From Desulfobacteraceae bacterium (GTDB lineage Bacteria; Desulfobacterota; Desulfobacteria; Desulfobacterales; ETH-SRB1), in NCBI GenBank assembly GCA_013202725.1, contig JABMRH010000029.1, forward strand, positions 1 through 6,637: DNA of 6,637 nucleotides. Direction: 5' to 3'. Below the pieces are notes generated by a model that searched no databases, had not been told where the DNA came from, and worked only from the letters and a program-made list of their open reading frames with translations. Numbering within the stretch: the first letter of the stretch is position 1; each line of letters opens with the position of its first letter. Positions 1 to 5,864 of this stretch are shown here, piece after piece. Both the position numbers and the translations under genes were made by a program.

Positions 1-42
1 ATCCTCTAATCCTCTAATCCTCTAATCCTCTAATCCTCTAAT
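1..42. repeat. 8-bp tandem repeat, unit ATCCTCTA, five perfect copies plus 2 bp
   Basis: Bases 1-40 are five identical copies of ATCCTCTA, followed by AT. The array starts at the window edge, so more copies may lie to the left. The unit length is not a multiple of three and every copy is identical, which fits a recently expanded non-coding array. No reading frame of note crosses it. A degenerate relative in the opposite orientation may be present near 6525-6550. Confidence 0.95.
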
Positions 43-70
43 GAACCCTGAACCCTGAACCTTGAACCTT
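43..70. repeat. 7-bp tandem repeat, unit GAACCYT, four copies
   Basis: GAACCCT occurs twice (43-49, 50-56) and then GAACCTT twice (57-63, 64-70), directly joined to the 8-bp array on its left. The GAACC core is the reverse complement of the GGTTC core of the array at 4475-4537, so the two arrays appear to belong to one repeat family. Confidence 0.92.
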
Positions 71-111
71 AAACTAACATAACAAATATATTAACATTTT
101 AAAAGTAGTTC

Positions 112-141
112 TTGACAGATTCTGTTTTTTAGACAGAAAAT
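112..141 (+). promoter_or_regulatory. Candidate sigma-70-type promoter upstream of the SH3 gene and nadB
   Basis: A perfect -35 hexamer TTGACA lies at 112-117. GAAAAT at 136-141 gives a 4/6 match to the -10 consensus with an 18-bp spacer. Nested inverted repeats overlap it: TTCTGT at 120-125 with ACAGAA at 133-138, and TGACA at 113-117 with TGTCA at 145-149. These could be a repressor site. The rest of 71-316 is AT-rich non-coding leader in which I recognise no RNA gene or riboswitch. The call rests on consensus matching only. Confidence 0.4.
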
Positions 142-170
142 AGTTGTCACACTTTAACATCTAAGCACAA

Positions 171-199
171 TTGAAAATTTTGTATGAATCTGGTATGTA
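171..199 (+). promoter_or_regulatory. Alternative weak promoter closer to the SH3 gene
   Basis: TTGAAA at 171-176 is followed after 17 bp by TATGTA at 194-199, and TGG directly in front gives an extended -10 arrangement. The -10 hexamer matches consensus at only 3 of 6 positions. If used, transcription would start near 206 and leave a leader of about 110 nt. It competes with the TTGACA candidate upstream, and either, both or neither may be real. Confidence 0.2.
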
Positions 200-302
200 T
201 AAAAATCAAGAATTTACGCCTGAATCCCGCAATTGTCGAGTATTCCGGAAATAGAAGGCATCAATACAGCTTTTATGGCGGATTTTAGGCCGCAACCTTA
301 AT

Positions 303-310
303 GGAGAAAG
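303..310 (+). promoter_or_regulatory. Ribosome binding site for the SH3-domain gene
   Basis: GGAGAAAG at 303-310 has a good Shine-Dalgarno core (GGAG), ending 6-10 nt before the ATG at 317. It supports that ATG, which is also placed exactly at the beginning of a signal peptide. Confidence 0.75.
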
Positions 311-316
311 CCGCAT

Positions 317-967
317 ATGAGATTTATTATTTTTATCGGGGTTTGCATGATTTTATTTTGTTCAGCAGCTCAGGCTGAAACAATGTATGTCAGCGATGAT
401 ATTAAGATAACATTGAGAACAGGGCAGGGGATTGATCACAAAATATTGGCCATGATTAAATCCGGTCAGGAAGTTGAAGTGCTTCAACCGGATGATGAGT
501 GGACCCAGGTCAAGCTGCTCAATGGAATGGAAGGATGGGTTCTAACCCGTTTTCTGACTTATGATAAACCCTGTCGTCTTGAACTTGAAATATTGAAAAA
601 GAAATATGAAACCCTCTCGGCTCAGTCAGCCTTTCTGCTTAAAGAAAATAGAGTTTATAAAGAGGAAAGCAAAAGACTTCGCGCAGAGCTTTCAGGCAGT
701 AAAGAAATGCTCGTAGCGATCAGCAAATCATATGATACGTTAAAGAAGGAGTCGGCCGACTTTTTAGAACTTAAATCAAAATATGAACTTGCATCTTCAC
801 AGCTTTCCGACCAGACAAAAAAAGCGGAGGAGTTGGAAGAGGAACTGTCAAAGCTGTTGTCGCATCGAAGCATTATATGGTTTTTAAGCGGCGCGGGTGT
901 GCTGATTTTGGGCATATTAATCGGTTTTAGCGCCAAGCGTCAGCGCCGGAAATCATCTTTATCGTAA
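317..967 (+). CDS. Secreted SH3b-domain, coiled-coil protein with C-terminal membrane anchor (YgiM/TIGR04211-like)
   Basis: This 216-residue protein has four parts. A signal peptide spans residues 1-20, ending in AQA before Glu21. A bacterial SH3 domain covers about 23-81, with the family landmarks YVSD, LRTGQGIDHKIL, GQEVEVL and EGWVLTRFL. A charged, heptad-like coiled coil covers about 86-182. A single membrane helix spans about 186-204, followed by a basic tail with KRQRRK. Order and length match the E. coli YgiM family (about 206 residues). The positive-inside rule puts the SH3 domain and coiled coil in the periplasm and the tail in the cytoplasm. SH3b domains often bind peptidoglycan or protein peptides, but this family's role is not well defined and I assign none. 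The start has a good ribosome binding site at 303-310. The stop overlaps the nadB start by one base, so the two genes are probably translated together from one mRNA. Confidence 0.9.
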   Translation: MRFIIFIGVCMILFCSAAQAETMYVSDDIKITLRTGQGIDHKILAMIKSGQEVEVLQPDDEWTQVKLLNGMEGWVLTRFLTYDKPCRLELEILKKKYETLSAQSAFLLKENRVYKEESKRLRAELSGSKEMLVAISKSYDTLKKESADFLELKSKYELASSQLSDQTKKAEELEEELSKLLSHRSIIWFLSGAGVLILGILIGFSAKRQRRKSSLS

Positions 968-2625
968 TGGAAATTAAAACAGATTTTTTGATAATCGGCA
1001 GCGGTGTGGCAGGCCTGACCTTTGCTATTAAGATGGCGGAATTCGGCAGAGTCGCTATAGTCACAAAAAAAGGGGTCATGGACAGCAACACTTCCCTTGC
1101 GCAGGGAGGCATTGCCTCTGTTTTTGGCAAACTCGACTCGTTTGATCTTCATATACAGGATACTCTCGCTTCCGGTGATGGCCTCTGCAACAGAGAGGTT
1201 GTAGAGATGGTTGTAAAAAACGGGCCGGACAGAATTCGTGAGCTGATTGATTTTGGCGTGCATTTCAATATTCGGGAAGAAGAGCGTTTAAAAGATAAAT
1301 TACAAAACAAAGATCCTGAGTTTGATTTAGGGCGAGAAGGCGGGCACTCGCAAAAACGCATTGTTCATGCCCAGGACATGACAGGCCGGGAAATTGCGAC
1401 CGTTCTTGTTAAACAGGTTAAGAACCATGAGCGTATTACTTTATATGAGAATCATATTGCCATCGATCTTATAACCTGTTCAACCCGTATGAAAAGGGGA
1501 CTTGTCACTACGACGCATGAAGACTACTGCCTGGGCGCATATATCCTTGATACGCAAACCAACGTTGTAAAAACCTTCTGCGCTCCTATTACACTTCTTT
1601 CCACCGGAGGCGCGGGCAAAGTATATCTTTACACAAGCAATCCTGATGTTGCCACGGGTGATGGGATAGCAATGGGCTATAGGGCGGGCGCTACTGTGGC
1701 AAACTTAGAATTTGTTCAGTTTCATCCGACTTGCCTGTATCATCCTGAAGCCAAGAATTTCCTGATATCGGAGGCCGTAAGGGGTGAAGGAGGAATTCTG
1801 ATCGATTCTGCCGGAAACCGGTTTATGGAAAAATATGATCCGCAAAAAGATCTGGCCTGCCGGGATGTGGTTGCCCGCGCCATTGACTCGGAGCTGAAAA
1901 AGAGCGGGGATGATTTTGTCTTTCTCGACATATCTCATAAAAAACCTGAATTCATTAAAGATCGGTTTCCTAATTTATATAAAAAATGTCTTGCATTTGG
2001 CATAGATATGACAAAGGAGCCTATTCCCGTCGTTCCTGCCGCTCATTATATGTGCGGCGGAGTTGTAACTGATATGTTCGGCAGAACCGATATACGCGGT
2101 TTATATGCTGTAGGGGAGACCGCATGCACAGGGCTGCACGGAGCCAACAGGCTTGCAAGTAATTCTTTAATTGAGGCTCTTGTATATGCCCATACAGCTT
2201 CAAAACAGGCTGCAGAGGATATTAAAAAAGCCCCTCTGGATTTCAAATCAATGCCCATCCCTCCTCTGTGGGATGATGTCGGCACAACCGACAGTGATGA
2301 GGCTATTATGGTTTCACATAACTGGGACGAAATACGAAGATTTATGTGGAACTATGTTGGAATAGTCAGATCAAACAAACGGCTGGACAGGGCAAAGCGA
2401 CGCATTGAAAATATACAAAAAGAGATACAGGAGTATTACCGGGGTTTTAAGATTTCTTCAGATCTTATTGAACTGCGAAATATTGCTACAGTAGCTGAGC
2501 TGATTATCAGGTGCGCCAGGCACAGGAAGGAAAGCCGTGGGCTTCATTTCAACATCGAATATTCTTATCGTGATGATAAATGTTGGGAAAAGGATACCAT
2601 TGTCAGAAGGCCATTTATGGGATAA
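967..2625 (+). CDS. nadB: L-aspartate oxidase
   Basis: NadB is the cytoplasmic FAD enzyme that oxidises L-aspartate to iminoaspartate, using oxygen or fumarate as acceptor. NadA then condenses the product with dihydroxyacetone phosphate to quinolinate. The 552-residue length fits the family (E. coli 540). Visible landmarks are the FAD-binding GSGVAG at 11-16, TSLAQGGIA at 42-50, GREGGHS at 122-128, TGDGIAMGYRAGA around 230-242, QFHPT at 251-255, RDVVARAID at 299-307, AAHYMCGG at 358-365, and GLHGANRLASNSLIEALV at 389-406. By alignment to E. coli NadB, Glu124, His253, Arg299, His360 and Arg395 correspond to known active-site residues. The C-terminal helical domain extends to the stop. The residue before Arg299 is Cys where Pro is usual. 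The ATG lies in the TAATG junction with the SH3 gene, and only a weak GGAAA at 948-952 precedes it, so translational coupling is likely. nadA and nadC are not in the window. Confidence 0.97.
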   Translation: MEIKTDFLIIGSGVAGLTFAIKMAEFGRVAIVTKKGVMDSNTSLAQGGIASVFGKLDSFDLHIQDTLASGDGLCNREVVEMVVKNGPDRIRELIDFGVHFNIREEERLKDKLQNKDPEFDLGREGGHSQKRIVHAQDMTGREIATVLVKQVKNHERITLYENHIAIDLITCSTRMKRGLVTTTHEDYCLGAYILDTQTNVVKTFCAPITLLSTGGAGKVYLYTSNPDVATGDGIAMGYRAGATVANLEFVQFHPTCLYHPEAKNFLISEAVRGEGGILIDSAGNRFMEKYDPQKDLACRDVVARAIDSELKKSGDDFVFLDISHKKPEFIKDRFPNLYKKCLAFGIDMTKEPIPVVPAAHYMCGGVVTDMFGRTDIRGLYAVGETACTGLHGANRLASNSLIEALVYAHTASKQAAEDIKKAPLDFKSMPIPPLWDDVGTTDSDEAIMVSHNWDEIRRFMWNYVGIVRSNKRLDRAKRRIENIQKEIQEYYRGFKISSDLIELRNIATVAELIIRCARHRKESRGLHFNIEYSYRDDKCWEKDTIVRRPFMG

Positions 2626-2628
2626 AAC

Positions 2629-4464
2629 TTATAGAACCTCTTTTTCTGCTGCTTTAACAAACTTTTCCAACTGTTTTTCATAATAGGAACGATTCTTTTT
2701 CGCCAGGTCCAGGGCTCTTCTTTCCGTGGCGATTGCATCTTGTATCTGGTTGTTAACATAGAAGCTCTCAGCAAGGGTGTCCAGTATGTGCGGGGCCTCT
2801 TTCAGTTGCACCGCTTTTCTCGCCAACATGACGGCGCGTTTCGGGTCGCGGAATTTTTCGTCATCACATGTGGCAAAAAGCCATGCAAGATTATTCAGCG
2901 CCTGCGGATTGTCAGGCAAACAGGTTAATGAGCGTTCATAAGCTTCAATAGTCTTTGCATAGTTTTTTCTACTGTAAAACAGATCGCCCAAAGCTTTATG
3001 CAGTTCGTGATTGTCGGGCGTTTTTTCAAGCTCTCTTAGAATTATTTTTTCAAAAAAATACTTGTTTAATCTATCTTTGGTTTCGCCGAAATTCAGCTTA
3101 TATCCAATCCCTCCTATTAAAATCATTACCGCCAGATAGGCAGCTATGCTTTTTCTTATCTTTTGGTTATGAAAGATTATCCATCTTTTGTCTGTTTCAC
3201 ACCTTTTTAGATATTCTATCCGTTCTTTAATGCTGAAATGGTGCCAGTTCGGCTTGTCGGATGCTTGCCCGCTTGTAAGGGCTATCTTTTCAAGGCTGGA
3301 GATAAGCGGTTTTGAACTTTTGCAGAGCGTATAAACGTGGATATCTGCCTGCCGCTCGAAGTTGCGCATAAAGAATCCAAAAATAAAGCGGAAATAGACA
3401 AGGAAAATTATAATTGTGACAAGACTCAATGCTGTTGAATATACGGCAGTCTGGTCGAAATTGGCTATGTTTATAGTACTGAATAATGGATCAGCATAAA
3501 TAATCGAGTAGATTATCAGATCAAAGCTGGCATACGAAAAGACAAGATAACCGACAAAAAAAAGCAGATAAAGCCAAAGGTGTTTTTTCTTTATATGTCC
3601 GATTTCGTGGGCGATTACAGCATCAATTTCTTCAGGTTCAAGATACTGGAGGAGGGCGTTTGTAACAAGAACATAGCGGAATTTTTTAACCAGTCCCATA
3701 ACCCCTGCGGTGATCATTCTACCACCGAATATAGGCCAGGATAGAATTTCATTATATTCAACCCCTGCTTTTTTGCACAGGTTTTCGATGCGACTTCTAT
3801 GAAATCCAGGTTCAAGCGGTTTACATCTCCAGAATTTCTGGATCATTGCCGGTCCAATAATCGAAACACCTAAGAGAAAAACCATAAAATATATTATTTC
3901 CCCTTCAGTTGTGGAAAGAAGATATTTCGGCAATTCAAAGGGAAGCGCATTAATAATGTCGGCGATTCCGGATAAAAGAAACCAGGGGATAAGCACAGGT
4001 ATTGAGAACGAAATGTTGGAAAAAATGTATGCCTGCCTGGACATGCTGTCCATGTTGAGCTTTTGATAAGCCTCGTAAGCAAAGCCCCATACAATTGCGA
4101 TATAGAATACAAAAAGCCCGATAAAAAGCAGCGCCTGCAAAGTAGGGATAGTTGTAAAAACAGATAGGCTTGTTAAAAATGATGGGAGACTAAGTCCGTA
4201 AATATCTATAGCAAAAATCACGATTGCCGTTATAGACAGCCTGCTCAGGGTTGAATTGAATCTGTGATCAAGATGATAAGAGCTTTGCCTTGAAATCTGC
4301 TTTTCAAGTGTGCGGAATTGTAGCCGGGTAAAAAATATAAAAGCAATAATCAGGCTCAAAAACAGAGCTGAAGTTTCGAGCAGGGTAAAATTCGGTTCTT
4401 CAGGAGCCGGGTAAGTGGTATATATAAGAAGTACAATTATGAGATATATGAAATTAGAAAACAT
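2629..4464 (-). CDS. Polytopic M48-family zinc metalloprotease with C-terminal TPR repeats
   Basis: Residues are counted from the ATG at 4464 (611 aa). Six hydrophobic segments (about 3-19, 28-46, 77-94, 106-128, 150-170, 190-207) precede a peptidase M48 domain. That domain contains HEIGH at 286-290 (zinc ligands His286 and His290, catalytic Glu287), two further hydrophobic segments (about 296-318, 341-366), NFERQAD with the third ligand Glu370, and a conserved RIEYL near 415-419. A ninth segment (about 438-456) leads to roughly three TPR motifs (about 488-519, 522-556, 558-591). The fold resembles HtpX/Ste24 membrane proteases rather than BepA, which is periplasmic with a signal peptide. A role in membrane-protein quality control is inferred; the substrate is unknown. 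Neither start candidate has a good ribosome site. A TTG at 4482 would add six residues but lies inside the GGTTCA repeats, so ATG is preferred. The gene converges on nadB with a 3-bp gap. Confidence 0.9.
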   Translation of the reverse strand: MFSNFIYLIIVLLIYTTYPAPEEPNFTLLETSALFLSLIIAFIFFTRLQFRTLEKQISRQSSYHLDHRFNSTLSRLSITAIVIFAIDIYGLSLPSFLTSLSVFTTIPTLQALLFIGLFVFYIAIVWGFAYEAYQKLNMDSMSRQAYIFSNISFSIPVLIPWFLLSGIADIINALPFELPKYLLSTTEGEIIYFMVFLLGVSIIGPAMIQKFWRCKPLEPGFHRSRIENLCKKAGVEYNEILSWPIFGGRMITAGVMGLVKKFRYVLVTNALLQYLEPEEIDAVIAHEIGHIKKKHLWLYLLFFVGYLVFSYASFDLIIYSIIYADPLFSTINIANFDQTAVYSTALSLVTIIIFLVYFRFIFGFFMRNFERQADIHVYTLCKSSKPLISSLEKIALTSGQASDKPNWHHFSIKERIEYLKRCETDKRWIIFHNQKIRKSIAAYLAVMILIGGIGYKLNFGETKDRLNKYFFEKIILRELEKTPDNHELHKALGDLFYSRKNYAKTIEAYERSLTCLPDNPQALNNLAWLFATCDDEKFRDPKRAVMLARKAVQLKEAPHILDTLAESFYVNNQIQDAIATERRALDLAKKNRSYYEKQLEKFVKAAEKEVL

Positions 4465-4474
4465 AGGAGCGCTT

Positions 4475-4537
4475 AGGTTCAAAGGTTCAGAGGTTCAGAG
4501 GTTCAATGGTTCAATGGTTCAGAGGTTGCTGGTTCAT
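4475..4537. repeat. 8-bp tandem array, consensus WGGTTCAR
   Basis: Six clean units run from 4475 to 4522 (AGGTTCAA, AGGTTCAG twice, AGGTTCAA, TGGTTCAA, TGGTTCAG). A 7-bp degenerate unit, AGGTTGC, and a final TGGTTCAT end at 4537. The array begins 11 bp upstream of the protease ATG at 4464, so copy-number change would alter the leader next to the start codon. Confidence 0.93.
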
Positions 4538-4588
4538 CTGACTTAAGGGCTGATCGTTTTTTAACTTTGAACCGTGAACCTTTGAACC
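4476..4588. repeat. Inverted repeat able to form a long hairpin upstream of the protease gene
   Basis: GGTTCAAAGGTTCA at 4476-4489 is an exact 14-bp reverse complement of 4575-4588. Neighbouring units offer alternative, shifted pairings because the motifs repeat. In a minus-strand transcript the 3' arm would end about 11 nt before the protease ATG. It lacks the compact GC-rich stem and U-run of a rho-independent terminator, so a structural or translational effect is more plausible than termination. Confidence 0.75.
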
Positions 4589-4595
4589 GTGAACC
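4566..4595. repeat. 15-bp direct duplication TTTGAACCGTGAACC, two exact copies
   Basis: Bases 4566-4580 and 4581-4595 are identical. Each copy holds two TGAACC cores, the reverse complement of the GGTTCA core at 4475-4537. The two arrays therefore face each other across a unique stretch at 4538-4565. This half is built from alternating 8- and 7-bp units, as if formed by a separate expansion. Confidence 0.93.
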
Positions 4596-4601
4596 TGAGT
4601 A

Positions 4602-4607
4602 ATTATA
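4602..4607 (-). promoter_or_regulatory. Candidate -10 element for the protease gene
   Basis: ATTATA on the plus strand reads as a perfect TATAAT on the minus strand, in the gap after queH. The expected -35 position at 17 bp (4625-4630) reads AAGATC, a poor match. TTGAAA at 4634-4629 is better but sits 21 bp away. A transcript from here would start near 4596 and carry the whole repeat region in its leader. Read-through from queH is the alternative. Confidence 0.3.
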
Positions 4608-4638
4608 AAACATTTAATAACCTGGATCTTTCAAAGGG

Positions 4639-5181
4639 CTAAAGTTCTGTATTTTGCATATAGTATCTTTCTTTTTCACTATAAACACACCCGCAGTATT
4701 GCTGCCGGTACATGCCTAATTGTTTTGACTCTTCGACTCCCTGTTTCCATCCAATGCGGAAGTCTTTGTAATAAAATGGAACGCCCACCTTTTTGCCGAT
4801 TGATTCACCTATTGATTTTATCATGTCATGATTCTGGAATTTGCTGTATAAAAGGGTGGATGTAAAATAATCAAACTTGCCGCGTTTTGCCACAAGGGCA
4901 GCGCATCCCAGCCGGTCATGATAACAGTAGGCACAGCGCTCTGATTCCCTGAATACAACATTTTGAATAAAGCCTTCAAGATCGTAACCTTCCTGATAAA
5001 CGACGCGAAGATCAATTGACTCTGCATAAGACTGCAGAGTCTTCTGTCGTTTCACGCATTCCTGATAAGGATGGATGTTGTGTTTATAAAAAAACCCCAT
5101 GACCTCCATATTTTGCTTACGGAGAATCTTAACCGGATATATTGCGCATGGCGCGCAGCATATGTGAAGCAGAATTTTCAA
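4639..5181 (-). CDS. queH: Epoxyqueuosine reductase QueH
   Basis: QueH (formerly DUF208) reduces epoxyqueuosine to queuosine in tRNAs with a GUN anticodon, and is a non-homologous alternative to the cobalamin-dependent QueG. The 180-residue protein has the family signature throughout: LLHICCAPC at 4-12, ERCAYCYHDRL at 81-91, FTSTLLYSKFQNHDMI at 106-121, FYYKDFRIGWKQGVEESK around 136-153, and QYCGCVYSE at 161-169. The cysteines 8, 9, 12, 83, 86, 163 and 165 include the ligands for the iron-sulfur and iron centre. The start is a TTG that overlaps the TGA stop of the upstream gene as TTGA (4-bp overlap), with GGAAG at 5191-5187 on the minus strand 5 nt before it. Family members typically begin MKxLLHxCC, which this start reproduces exactly, so an upstream start is unlikely. 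The stop is TAG at 4641-4639, and no terminator is evident after it. Other queuosine genes are absent from the window. Confidence 0.95.
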   Translation of the reverse strand: MKILLHICCAPCAIYPVKILRKQNMEVMGFFYKHNIHPYQECVKRQKTLQSYAESIDLRVVYQEGYDLEGFIQNVVFRESERCAYCYHDRLGCAALVAKRGKFDYFTSTLLYSKFQNHDMIKSIGESIGKKVGVPFYYKDFRIGWKQGVEESKQLGMYRQQYCGCVYSEKERYYMQNTEL

Positions 5182-5861
5182 TTTCTCTTCCCAAAAATTG
5201 CGGTTCCTATCCGGACAAGGGTTGCCCCTTCTTCTATAGCAGCCTCGAAATCACCCGTCATACCCATGGACAGTTCTTCCATTGATACATTTTCTAAGGC
5301 CTCTTCCTTTATGTGATCGCGCATGTTGCGAAGTGCTGAAAAATATGGGCGAACCTTTTCAGGATCGTCAAAAAACGGGGGTATTATCATAAGCCCTTTG
5401 ACAGCCAGATTTTCAAGACCGCTTATTTCTTTTGTCAGCTTCAGCGCGTCCTGTTTATATATTCCTGATTTTGAAGATTCTCTGCCAATGTTTATCTGTA
5501 TCAGAATTTGCTGGATTTTATTTATTTTTTTTGACTGTTTATTTAATTCAAGCGCCAGTTTAAGCGAATCTACGGTATGAATGAGATCAAAGAGCCTTAC
5601 GGCATACTTTGCCTTATTGGTTTGTAGGTGGCCGATAAAATGCCATGACACATTGTAAGATGACAAAGCGTTGAACTTTTCCCTGGCTTCCTGGATATAA
5701 TTTTCGCCAAGAGTTGTAACTCCAGCGTCAATTGCCTCTCTTACTCTGTCAGTGGGCACGGTTTTGCTTACAGCCACAAGCCTGACGCTTTCAGGCTTTC
5801 TTCCACATGAAAGAGCGGCAGTTTTGATCCGATCTATTATATTTTCTAATCTTTTCTCCAA
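5178..5861 (-). CDS. YggS/PLPBP (PROSC, COG0325) family pyridoxal-phosphate homeostasis protein
   Basis: This 227-residue protein has the single-domain TIM-barrel family pattern, with no alanine-racemase C-terminal domain. The PLP-binding lysine is Lys33 in LVAVSKT (28-34). Further motifs are GENYIQEA at 52-59, WHFIGHLQTNK at 73-83, HTVDSL at 95-100, INIGRESSKSG around 123-133, GLMIIPP at 156-162, and SMGMTGDFEAAIEEGATLVRIGTAIFG from 198, which carries the phosphate-binding residues. The family binds PLP without a known catalytic reaction and affects vitamin B6 balance and amino-acid pools; that role is taken from homologues. The start is a TTG at 5861-5859. It is well supported by AGGAAGG (5875-5869 on the minus strand), 7 nt upstream and inside the final codons of maf, and no in-frame ATG exists near the N-terminus. 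It sits 3 bp after maf and overlaps queH by 4 bp, so the three are almost certainly co-transcribed. Confidence 0.95.
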   Translation of the reverse strand: MEKRLENIIDRIKTAALSCGRKPESVRLVAVSKTVPTDRVREAIDAGVTTLGENYIQEAREKFNALSSYNVSWHFIGHLQTNKAKYAVRLFDLIHTVDSLKLALELNKQSKKINKIQQILIQINIGRESSKSGIYKQDALKLTKEISGLENLAVKGLMIIPPFFDDPEKVRPYFSALRNMRDHIKEEALENVSMEELSMGMTGDFEAAIEEGATLVRIGTAIFGKRN

Positions 5862-5864
5862 ACT

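Noticed and set aside
184..288. A 34-codon open frame in the leader (ATG at 184, TAG at 286)
   Set aside because: It has no Shine-Dalgarno sequence, no recognisable protein features and no support beyond an open frame, so it was not called as a leader peptide.
71..316. Riboswitch or small RNA in the leader of the SH3-nadB operon
   Set aside because: A NAD-related riboswitch would make sense before nadB, but I see no conserved motif or stable multi-stem structure by eye, and the first gene is not a NAD gene.
655..936. Antisense open frame of 93 codons within the SH3 gene
   Set aside because: It is serine-rich, low-complexity sequence mirroring the coiled-coil codons on the other strand. The plus-strand gene has a signal peptide, a domain and an anchor, so this is a shadow.
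940..1263. Antisense open frame of 107 codons over the nadB start
   Set aside because: It lies opposite the well-conserved FAD-binding region of nadB and has no family features or ribosome site.
4476..4588. Rho-independent terminator after queH
   Set aside because: The arms are about 85 bp apart, the stem is not GC-rich, and no T-run follows it on the minus strand.
4475..4595. CRISPR-like array
   Set aside because: Units are only 7-15 bp, directly adjacent and without unique spacers, and no cas gene is present. These are simple tandem repeats.
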